DNA of 64,000 bases. It comes from Mesocentrotus franciscanus. Taxonomy: Eukaryota > Echinodermata > Echinoidea > Camarodonta > Strongylocentrotidae. The notes under the pieces were generated by a model. That model was given only the letters and a program-made list of their open reading frames with translations, had not been told where the DNA came from and ran no database searches. The stretch spans positions 35,119,256 through 35,183,255 of the forward strand of contig CP137674.1 of the NCBI GenBank assembly GCA_037976565.1, written 5' to 3'. The translations under genes and the position numbers were made by a program. Numbering within the stretch: position 1 is the stretch's first letter; each line of letters opens with the position of its first letter. Below are positions 57,101-64,000 of the stretch, piece by piece.

Positions 57101-60100
57101 CCGCTGACATGAATTCCTATTAAAGTAGCGAGTAGATTTGAAGAAAACTGACAATGAAAACCGCATAGAGCATAATGTAACTATGGATACATCTATCATG
57201 ACTTTAATAGGTTTAGGAGTGTTCATGAATTGCCCCACGAAATTTCATTTTTCCTTTGAATTATATGAAGTCATGTTTGATATCATAACATTCTGAGTCT
57301 GGTGTATCTCCTTATCACATACATGGCGGATAGCCTCTTATTCATCAAATAGACACCATCTTTCGACTAGTATAATCAACTCGCTTGATCACACTTTCAT
57401 TAACCCCCTTTTAAAGACATATACATGTACATCATGCGACATTAATTGTTTTTTGTTCTCTTTTTCTGTCAGACTTTAAATTCACTACTTGTTTTATCTT
57501 GCTATCATGTACGTATTTATGTACGCGAGGTCACATGGGTTGGAAAAGAAGTTAATTAATCTCTTTTTTTCCCCGGCATCCATGTGACTCACTTCAAAAC
57601 TCACGTACTGTTGCTTTGTATTGACTGCTTTCTTGGTTTTCTCTTTGCCGGATACATAAATAATAACCAATGACATAGCGTGCATTCCACTAACAACTTA
57701 GTGAGCAAAAAAACAAAAAACATTTGGCACCCGAAAAAAATTTTCCCCTCCGGGAAGGGTAATTTTTTTCCCACCGCCCCCCCCCCCTCCTTGGGCGCCA
57801 GGGGAGGGGGCCCATCTTCTTTTTTTTTCAAAAAAAGGGTGTTTTTACCTGTTTTTTGCTAGGGGAGGGGGCCCGGGCCCCGGCCCCTGGATCCGCCACT
57901 GGCGTTACTCTACCTTTTGTGAAAACTTATCATGCCCCTTTATTCATGAAATTTCAAGGGTAATGTTTGTGAATAAATCCCTCTCATCTATAAATGGTCT
58001 GGTCCAAGTTGCCCGACACTTAGTGAAAACCCTACGGCAAGTCGTGTAACGCGACTACCCGACCGGACGCGATGATTCGATGATTCGAAGTGAGCCAATC
58101 AGAGTATGTCTGTGGTATAGGCAACGATTACAATAGGGACAAAATGATAGGATATTAGGGGTTAAATTCCCTGTTATAATTCCTAGCAGATAAGCTTTTA
58201 CCGTTACATTAGTTATTCCCACCACCAAGCACAATTACAAACAAGGTACGTGCTCATGACTTTTTTTCGGCCTTCACTATATCCACTCTAAATTTGCTTT
58301 CTCACATTTAAAACTATTGCATGAATAATCTATAGCTTCCGTTATATTGAGAGGAAAAAATGTATCAATTTGTTTGCAAACTTGATTAAATTGTCATGTT
58401 TTGACGCCCCTTTGAGGATGGATTTACCAATAAGAGTATTTGATTTTCATTTCGGAAGTTAACCTCACTTATGCTGAGTAGGTAGGCAAATTTTGTTTGA
58501 AGTCACACGACTTACAGTGATTGGTGAAAGAGTGCGATTCAATATGACCTTTGCAATAATTGATGTTTGTACAGTATGAAGGCCTCATTGAAGTCTGTGC
58601 ATGCTCCAATGTGAAAACACCTAGAATGGATTAAAATAGGTATTTACACACAATATAGAAATGCTGTGTTCATTGAAAACTAATGTGGTTCTGGCTCACA
58701 TGCAATCAACGTATTCATCGTTCAGTTTAATGATTTACCAGACATCCATTATTTTCATTCCATCCATCAATTCATCCACTAATCAATCCATCCATCTATT
58801 TATCCATCAGTTTTCAAAAGATTCGCAACATAATATATAACAGTCCAAATCACATGGGTACATCATTACCTGAGACGGGGAGAGATAGGGGGAGGGGAGA
58901 GAGGCAAAGCGAAAGAGAGAGAAGTGAGAGAGAGCGTGTGAGAGAGAGAGAGAGAGAGAGGAAGAGAGAGAGAGAGAGAAAGAGAGAGAGATAGAGAGAG
59001 AGAGAGAGACACAGGGCGGGGTTATCTATTTGGTTTCCATTACATTCTAATTTGGCAAAGCTGCGAATACAATCGAAAAGCATAGTGTGTAAATGTTTGC
59101 CGACTAAAGAAGCAAGAGTACGAAAAAGAAGGCACATCAGATTTGATGAAAGTTTGCATGATTGTTATAATATTAGGTAAATATTCGGATGTATTATGGT
59201 AAATTATATTATTTACTTTATGCATTATGTATCATGTTATTACAAGAAGAAAAAAGAGCTATATACATTGCATTGTAAATTGATTTATATGATATATGAT
59301 ATATAATATATATTGTGTTTACAAACAGAATATTGATGTGTTACATTGCATTGTATATTGATTTATATGTTTATAAACAGAATATTGATGTATATCAATG
59401 AAGTTTAATAAATACAATACAAATCAGTACATGATATAAAATGCAACAGGAAAGCATCTTATAAAGGCAATGATATTTGAGGATGAGTGGGGAAAGTCAT
59501 AAAGATTGAATAAATCTACATCATTTAGAAAAGAAAAAAATATGGTACGGAGGGGTCAGAGAAGCAATGTGAAGACTGCTTCTTCACTTCGAAGATAACA
59601 ATTACATCGCATTGTTAAAAAGATGACTGTATATCAATCATTAATAATAAATTCGAGATAATTTACTGTGTTAGGGCCATATTAATGAATAAAAGCGCCT
59701 ATTATTAATGGACATTATTGTGATGCATCTGAGAGTCATAAAATATCAGTAGAGGAGTACTTTAATTTGAGTCAAGCTCCGATGACAAAACTTGCTAACA
59801 GTAACAGGGTCTATAGGTTCAGCTAGATGCATACCCATCCGTTAAATAGTGATTTTCAACAACCAAATGTTTTTCTGCTACGATAAGGAGTGTAGTATAG
59901 TTTGCGAAATGTGCGAGGCAGTTCTCTAATTCACTAATCCAATATAACGCATGAATATTCATGCTGAATACGCAAGAAGGTGTTCTTGATGAAATTGTGT
60001 GGATTTACAATCATGCACTTAATAAGTTAACATGTGGCATGATTTAATTGCGGTTCCTAAAATAGACTGGTGATGCGAATCTTCACGCTATGGATGTTTA

Positions 60101-62259
60101 TTACTGACCTCAATTAAGGCCAAGAAGATTAATCTGATTACAATAGAGCAAACCAGAAAATAACACGTCAGCTTTAGCTTTTTTTCTCTTTGATGTTGAC
60201 TTGATATGTTGTTGCATTATTACATTTTTTTTTAGATGAAACGTATCATATATTATTTGCATGTATCAGACATTATACTCAATCGGGAGCCGTATATTGA
60301 CTTTTGGATCATAAGTTGCAATTTCAATGTCAACTAGCTTTATCTTAATGAATTAAACATAATTTTATGAAAGCCAATCCATGTATTGCTTTTTATATTC
60401 ACCATCTGAAACGTCAAGGTGATTTATTTTAGATTTATTTAATTGATTTTTTATTGAATCCATTTGGCATTCATTTTCTAGAATCGAATTCTATGTAAAC
60501 GTTGCACAGTTCACGAACGAGCAATTTGATGAATCAACATGTATTTGATCCATTATCTTTAAGGGAATTAGTTTGAATTAGCATTTGCTTAATTTTACAT
60601 TGCATGGTTAAATATGATTGCATTTATCAGGTTTAAGAGCACGACCTGAAATTTATATAGGCATTATATACTCTTGCACCCAGCTAAATATAAGCGACAC
60701 AGAAATGTGTTAAAGCATCGATTTGTAACACAAAGCAGATTCTAATTTTATAGTTAATAAAGCGAACCATAATCATATATATATCAATCAAAATATTGTT
60801 TTGTTTAGAAAATAAAAACAAGATTTTCCACAGTATATACGTTAAAATATGAGAATCAGCTAAATCTAATTTTACGAATACATGTTCAAAATTTCAGCTC
60901 ATAATGACGATAATTTTGCAATTAGAAACTTATCTTTGGGCCTTCATGACTTGGCAATCATTATGATAACATCTAGGAACTAAATCAGTGATCATAAACT
61001 TATTATTATACGTATATACCTTTATTTTCTTTGATAACTCTAAGGCAGAATAATATCGCAGTTTCCGTATATAGTAACAGATACGCATTCAATTTTCTCT
61101 GTTCTCTAAATACATCAGAATAATTAATTGTGTTTTCTCTCTTTCCTTTTGAATACAGGGGATTTGTTTGGTATAGCCTGTTTAAAATGCGTTCACCTGC
61201 TTTCGTTAAATATAAATATATTTAACGACGTTTCAATATATTAAGAGGGTGAGATGTTCATCATAAACCAGGCAAACAGCTGTCAATTTGTCATTATAAA
61301 TATCCTTTGATATTAGACTGACGTCATCAATAACTGAGGAGAGATCAACGCAATACCCGGGAAGAAGTCTGAACAACGTAACATTTATCTTGTATTTGGT
61401 AAAATCCCTCTTAACTTTCATAATCTTCTTGACAAACTGCCATTGCCATCATTTGCGCAACGATGGTTCAGTTTTCTTGTTTTCTTTTATCGTCTATCAG
61501 TGACATTTCTATGACATTTTTGTTATTCAGTTCTTTTCTCCACAAACGTACCAAATGCGGCAATACTTGCTAGGTAGTGATGGTTTAAGATTATTATCAA
61601 AATAAAAAATAATATAACAATAGTATTTTAAAAAATCCAATGTTTTAAATGCACCTTGGATCTTTGAATTTATTATTTGTTCTCATTAAAAAAGATGTAA
61701 TAGCTATATCGGAGGTATTGTTAGATCATTGGCTAATTGAGTAGATGGCAATAGCAATAGTTTATAGCTATTATCCAGGGAACATAATAAACGAAAAATA
61801 ATGAATTCAGGATAAAATGTCGTCCCCATTCCATTCTTACCTGATACTGAGATTAGCCGTGATGCTAGGGTACCGCTGTAGCTGCTCAGAAAGCTCTTCA
61901 AAGCTGACCTCACCATCGCCATCGACATCAGCATCGTCGAAGAGGATTTCAGTGAGCTCCGTCAATGTTTCATCACTCAGGGTCAACGCACTTTCAGCCG
62001 TGCATGAATGAAGTACCGTCTTGAGTTCATCGAAGTCGATAAATCCGCTCCCTGATAGTGATAGCGTTAAAAAATGATATAATTTGATTTTTGTATGTTG
62101 TCTTTTTTTAACAAGGTGACATAGTGCTATTCATTAAACACCTCTCTCTCTCTCTCTCTCTCACTCATTCTCTCACTTTATTCTTTTTTTCAGTCTCACT
62201 TTCGTTCTCTGAGTCCCACCACTAAATCGAAAATACGTACTTTCAATTTTGTGGTATCC

Positions 62260-62290
<31 letters not shown>

Positions 62291-62301
62291 TCTTTTCAAG
62301 T

Positions 62302-62332
<31 letters not shown>

Positions 62333-62391
62333 CCTCTGTCTCTCCCTCTGTCTCTCGATATCTTGCTCCTTATAGCTATTACACCCCCTCA

Positions 62392-62428
<37 letters not shown>

Positions 62429-62466
62429 TGTCTCTCGATATCTTGCTCCTTATAGCTATTACACCC

Positions 62467-62497
<31 letters not shown>

Positions 62498-63649
62498 CCT
62501 CTCTCTCTCCCTCTGTCTCTCGATATCTTGCTCCTTATAGCTATTACACCCCTCAACCTCTCTCTCTCTCTCTCTCTCTCTCTCAGGTTTCTATCTCAGT
62601 ATAGCTTTCTCATACACCAGTGGTAACTTGTCCTTCGTCCTGTTTATTTCTGTCCATTATCAAGTTTTCTCAATCGAGCTCCTTGTCTGATAATGAGTTT
62701 AAACCCGTCACAAGATCTTCTTTACTGAGTAGGCCTACTGAGGGAGTGTGTTAGCATTATGGACCAGCATCATCTTCAGTTCATCATCTTCAGTTGAAGT
62801 GGGAAGGTGCTTATCTTCTGTATACACAAACCTTTTTGAAGTACGTCACGTGAATTTTACTCTTGCATATGATCGGTCTGGTATCAAGGATGATGTAGAT
62901 GGGTGGAATTCTTGGAATGGATAATTACTCTTTCTAATGAAGATGCACTGGTGAATAGCTTTAAAGGTCGCCAATCGAAAAAAGATAACTTCATATTGAA
63001 AGAAAACATAACATATTATAAAACTGTTTTAGGGGACACCTATTTTATATTGTAGTTTTGTAAAACAAATAAGGACCGAGTTGAATACATATGGCTTACG
63101 TACATTGTTCGAGGGGAAGGCAACATGAAAATAAGATGATATGTTACCCTCCCACACTCCGTCACTTGATGGTATTATTCTCTCGAATTTCATCCATCTA
63201 GTAAAACCAGTTCCACCCCCCCCCAACATAGTACCAGAGCCCCCATAACGCCTGGGTCACGCTATGCCACTGTCAAACCAGGGCCTTGTTTCATAAAACT
63301 TGTTTTCAATAACAAATGCTAAATTCATATTACAGATTTGCTCTCAGCCAATCAAATACCACGATTTCACTAGCTTATAACAGTTATTGCAACTTGTTTA
63401 TTGATAACAAGTTTTATGAAACAGGGCCCAGGTAGAGCGCGCCCATGTACGTATTTGGCGGTATGACAGTCGTGAACCCTTGTATGAATCAAGCTTACCA
63501 TCTGCGTCATAAACCTGGAAGAGAAAGTGGAGCTTCTCTTGTTCTGTTCCATTGACAAGAAGCCGCAGAGCACCTATCAGTTCCTTCAAGCTGATACTCC
63601 CTGACTGATCGGTGTCAATGAGCTCAAAGAACCGCTCAGCAAAGAATGA
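47256..63649 (-). CDS. NOX5: NOX5-type NADPH oxidase, EF-hand regulated (12 exons in view, 5' end beyond the window)
   Basis: The exons give 980 residues plus stop without a phase conflict (951 if the 87-nt exon is skipped). Order: EF-hands (residues 1-120), six-helix ferric-reductase core (about 170-400), FAD-binding domain (HPFTISSAP), a 316-residue insert, and the NADPH-binding domain (DGPYGAP, GAGIGITPFASIL, VFFCGSPALG) ending ENF. Haem ligands are visible as His pairs: IHKVVGVLILILTIIH (14 apart) and HQLCIIFWCLLVMH (13 apart). NLSIS|AAEWL, DQHVTIHK and TGLMTRTQPGRPDWE follow human NOX5 closely. Known role: calcium-triggered electron transfer from NADPH across the membrane to oxygen, producing superoxide. 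Human NOX5 is about 765 residues; the excess is the insert. The first EF-hand and start codon should lie in exons past 64,000. Confidence 0.95.
47670..47771. repeat. (GA)n microsatellite in the last NOX5 intron
   Basis: GAGA runs with GGGA and GATAAA interruptions, including a duplicated GATAAAGAGGGAGAGAGAGA block. Confidence 0.9.
47862..48128 (-). CDS. NOX5: NOX5 exon: NADPH-binding domain, continued
   Basis: Acceptor ATTTCAAG|GTG, donor GAAGAA|GTACGT, phase 0. It encodes VDFFWINRQQLSFEWFISLL, YMTSALSPSDMKAIGL and TGLMTRTQPGRPDWEE. The frame continues past the donor into a GA repeat that is intronic. Confidence 0.95.
48166..48415. repeat. CAT/CGT trinucleotide repeat in NOX5 intron
   Basis: Runs of CAT with interspersed CGTCGCCGTCGTCATAACAT blocks repeated about five times. 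Apparent Met/Asp-rich minus-strand frames are artefacts. Confidence 0.9.
48953..49159 (-). CDS. NOX5: NOX5 exon: NADPH-binding GAGIGITP motif
   Basis: Acceptor CTTCCAG|GTT, donor AAGAAG|GTAATG, phase 0 to 0. It encodes VILDGPYGAP, HAVLIGAGIGITPFASILQS and CPNCHHAW, near-identical to vertebrate NOX5. Confidence 0.95.
49539..50488 (-). CDS. NOX5: NOX5 giant exon: long low-complexity insert between FAD and NADPH domains
   Basis: Acceptor CTCCCAG|, donor ATGGAG|GTAAAG, phase 1 to 0, 950 nt. It opens with EFLSLHIRCLGHWTKRLYDV (conserved) and then runs about 290 residues rich in Ser, Pro, Thr, Asp and Lys (SPSRQRDTPLDSPLRKTG, SRKKLRRNHTLHSLD). In human NOX5 the matching stretch is some 50-60 residues and contains phosphorylated Thr/Ser and calmodulin-responsive basic sequence. 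A regulatory role is inferred. Confidence 0.93.
50763..50910. mobile_element. Palindromic element, GCCCGTTTCACAAAGCC termini
   Basis: Left GGAGCCCGTTTCACAAAGCC, right TTTTGTGAAATGGGGCCC; shares AATGACAAATGACAAAAATC and TAGCTTATAACA with the copies at 35,222 and 63,280. In a NOX5 intron. Confidence 0.8.
51071..51203 (-). CDS. NOX5: NOX5 exon: FAD-binding motif
   Basis: Acceptor CTTCACAG|, donor CAAG|GTAAGA. It encodes VVHLVIQRPANFKFHAGEYI and HEWHPFTISSAPEQ, the flavin-binding core. Too short for automatic frame listing but unambiguous. Confidence 0.95.
51624..51887. mobile_element. Palindromic element, GTTCACAAAGACTAAGATCG termini
   Basis: Left arm CACAAAGACTAAGATCGACT..TTAAGTTGGACTTAAC and right arm GTCCAACTTAAAGTCGATCT..TAGTCTTTGTGAAACAC. 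Same family as 33,102. Interior GGCAGGCCATTCATGCCACT is also shared. Confidence 0.8.
51893..52040 (-). mobile_element. tRNA-derived SINE, truncated, minus strand
   Basis: Reverse complement has TAGTCGAGTGG (A box), GGTTCGATCGCC (B box), CGGCACGGCAC and a body with AAATGGGTACCGGGTAT, as in the SINE at 43,935. It lies about 60 bases downstream of a NOX5 exon, in the intron. Confidence 0.7.
52102..52293 (-). CDS. NOX5: NOX5 exon: helices 5-6, second haem His pair
   Basis: Acceptor TCTCAG|GTA, donor GCTAAT|GTAAGT, phase 0 both sides. It encodes VFYWTHQLCIIFWCLLVMHS and FTVPGMIYIAERFLRLRMYR; the histidines are 13 apart as required. Confidence 0.95.
52294..53089. other. NOX5 intron, nothing recognised
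   Basis: AT-rich sequence without identifiable repeat family or exon. Confidence 0.5.
53090..53271 (-). CDS. NOX5: NOX5 exon: loop and helix 4
   Basis: Acceptor TTGGCAG|, donor TCAAA|GTAAGA, phase 1 to 0. It encodes LTEILTRPVTGVGLVESACN and the helix GLVLVVVLVVMTLCSLPFIR, ending RRNGYFK (human RRSGHFE). Confidence 0.93.
53817..54005 (-). CDS. NOX5: NOX5 exon: helices 2-3 with a haem His pair
   Basis: Acceptor TTTCACAG|, donor ATCG|GTAAGA, phase 1 to 1. It encodes CLSFNCCFVLVLMLRKLLTR, VLPLDQHVTIHKVVG and TIIHVAGHLTN; the two histidines 14 apart are the expected haem ligands. Confidence 0.95.
54130..54440. repeat. ~310-base polypurine tract in NOX5 intron
   Basis: Begins with (GA)n and continues as GGA/GAA/AAG units with few interruptions. 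On the transcribed strand it is a polypyrimidine tract that starts 25 bases after the splice donor of the first-helix exon. Leucine-rich or Ser/Pro-rich minus-strand frames through it are artefacts. Confidence 0.9.
54465..54706 (-). CDS. NOX5: NOX5 exon: first transmembrane helix
   Basis: Acceptor TCATAAG|, donor TACAG|GTGGGT. It encodes AAEWLNPQTSD, a polar linker, then VIIFAAVFVMINAGLAAWGA, the first helix. The open frame runs on past the donor into a purine repeat and is not coding there. Confidence 0.92.
54707..56622. other. NOX5 intron with two simple features
   Basis: A ~105-bp direct repeat (GATGGCAATTTGTAAAGGAA and GATGGCAATATGTAAAGGAA versions, about 55,205-55,310 and 55,312-55,415, each followed by GAACATCCCCTCC and CGCCCAAAAG) and a CAT/CAC-rich tract (56,225-56,560). 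Otherwise unrecognised. Confidence 0.6.
56623..56709 (-). CDS. NOX5: NOX5 candidate cassette exon (87 nt, frame-neutral)
   Basis: Acceptor CTATTTATTAG| and strong donor TACAG|GTAGGT, phase 2 in and 2 out. It adds 29 codons (DDDAMWEAPWTLRLPRIRKS) between the EF-hand domain and the first membrane helix. Skipping it joins NLSI to SAAEWL exactly as in human NOX5, so it may be alternative. Confidence 0.6.
57698..57902 (-). mobile_element. Truncated hAT-like element, reverse orientation
   Basis: GGATCCGCCACTG at the right is the reverse complement of the CAGTGGCGGATCC end. The interior (GCTAGGGGAGGGGGCCCGGG, TTTGGCACCC) is the reverse of the element at 17,612. The opposite end is lost near 57,698. 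Confidence 0.7.
57903..58870. other. NOX5 intron, nothing recognised
   Basis: Only short motifs such as CATCCATCAATTCATCCACT-type repeats (58,755-58,805) were seen. Confidence 0.5.
58873..59010. repeat. (GA)n microsatellite in NOX5 intron
   Basis: GAGAGA runs with GGG and AAAG interruptions. Leu/Ser-rich frames on the complementary strand are artefacts. Confidence 0.9.
59011..61840. other. NOX5 intron, AT-rich
   Basis: Contains a duplicated ~80-bp block (CATTGCATTGTAAATTGATT / CATTGCATTGTATATTGATT with ACAGAATATTGATGT, 59,265-59,395). No coding or RNA gene was recognised in the remaining 2.4 kb. Confidence 0.5.
61841..62051 (-). CDS. NOX5: NOX5 exon: completion of one EF-hand and a further EF-hand
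   Basis: Acceptor CTATCAG|GG, donor ATCAG|GTAAGA, phase 1 to 2. GSGFIDFDE completes the loop begun in the previous exon, and DVDGDGEVSFEE is a second canonical loop. It ends ANLSI, as in human NOX5 (ENLTI). Confidence 0.92.
62130..62587. repeat. (TC)n microsatellite with three copies of an ~80-bp compound unit
   Basis: CTCGATATCTTGCTCCTTAT followed by AGCTATTACACCC occurs at about 62,354, 62,434 and 62,519, separated by TC runs. Located in the NOX5 intron between the two EF-hand exons. Confidence 0.9.
62588..63279. other. NOX5 intron, mostly unrecognised
   Basis: Near 63,235-63,273, GAGCCCCCATAACGCC..GTCACGCTATGCCACTG resembles the right end of CAG-ended GCGTAGC elements, but no partner was identified. 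Confidence 0.4.
63280..63430. mobile_element. Palindromic element, GGGCCTTGTTTCATAAAAC termini
   Basis: Left AGGGCCTTGTTTCATAAAAC pairs with GTTTTATGAAACAGGGCCC at the right; shares CACTAGCTTATAACAG with the copies at 35,222 and 50,763. It ends about 70 bases downstream of a NOX5 exon. Confidence 0.8.
63499..63649 (-). CDS. NOX5: NOX5 exon (first in window): EF-hand loop and start of the next
   Basis: Acceptor CCTATTTAG|, donor GATG|GTAAGC, phase 0 in and 1 out. It encodes SFFAERFFELIDTDQSGSIS with a canonical DTDQSGSISLKE loop, then FQVYDAD, the first half of another calcium loop. Confidence 0.92.
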
Positions 63650-64000
63650 CTAAATAGGGGAAATTAGACATATAGTGTTAATATAGAATTTCATGTCGGA
63701 GGAAACAAAATCAAAACGTAACTGTGTCTATAGGTACATACCTTTGGCCGTTGTTTGTCCCCCACATTTTGATACTTCTGTTTCGTTGTGTTATTTGTTG
63801 GAATTGACTTTGTATTGTGTTTGTTATTGTGTTTTTTATCAATTGTGCAACAACAAAAAATAGATTGAATTGACTTGAATTTATTTATTACATTTTTTAA
63901 TAGAGCCTACTTCACGTTTTGTAAAACAAATGTATCTACAAATCTAATTCATGAGTAAGATCGCACTGAATCTCTCAATGACTTCATGGGGCGATATGTA
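63650..64000. other. NOX5 intron at the window edge
   Basis: No exon was recognised; the preceding coding exon, expected to carry the first EF-hand and the start, is outside. Confidence 0.6.

Noticed and set aside
1..64000. A multi-gene undescribed system linking the three genes
   Set aside because: Products belong to unrelated, well-known pathways, are on different strands and share no visible regulatory element; neighbourhood alone is not evidence in an animal genome.

Overview
This window is animal nuclear DNA. Genes are broken into short exons with GT/AG introns, there are no operons, and the sequence between exons is dense in microsatellites, satellites, LINE and SINE remnants and small inverted-repeat transposons. 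Gene content (an LRRC41/MUF1 homologue, an AKR1A1-type aldo-keto reductase and an EF-hand NADPH oxidase of the NOX5 type), together with short palindromic repeats ending in GTTTCACAAAG and CAGTGGCGGATC-ended elements, suggests an invertebrate deuterostome, most likely an echinoderm such as a sea urchin. That assignment is inference from the sequence, not a database match.

Layout. (1) 1-1,911: region downstream of the first gene, with two related palindromic elements and an array of 65-bp repeats. (2) 1,912-22,863, minus strand: complete LRRC41-like gene of 12 coding exons (736 codons plus stop, every splice phase consistent). Its introns hold a degenerate ~160-bp tandem array (5.2-6.4 kb), a 46-bp satellite of about 73 monomers (12.9-16.3 kb), three TTAA-flanked inverted-repeat elements, hAT-like elements and a decayed LINE (19.2-21.2 kb). 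(3) 22,864-32,341: repeat-rich intergenic region between divergently oriented genes. It includes a 3.56-kb inverted-repeat-bounded segment, a tandemly amplified hAT-like element, a Mutator-like foldback element with a perfect 9-bp target duplication, and a 34-bp minisatellite. (4) 32,342-40,390, plus strand: complete aldo-keto reductase gene of 6 coding exons (333 residues, catalytic tetrad intact). (5) 40,391-47,255: region between convergent gene ends, with SINEs arranged head to head, hAT-like elements and a LINE 3' fragment. (6) 47,256-63,649 and beyond, minus strand: NOX5-type gene, 12 exons in view. The 3' end is complete; the first coding exon or exons lie past position 64,000.

The three genes are independent housekeeping or signalling functions: a substrate receptor for a cullin-RING ubiquitin ligase, NADPH-dependent carbonyl reduction, and calcium-activated NADPH-dependent superoxide production. 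Nothing suggests they form one system. I found no convincing undescribed multi-gene system. The most unusual items are the ~316-residue exon inserted between the FAD and NADPH parts of the NOX5 protein, a frame-neutral 87-nt NOX5 exon, the superperiodic 46-bp satellite, the tandemly expanded hAT-like element and the Mutator-like foldback element.
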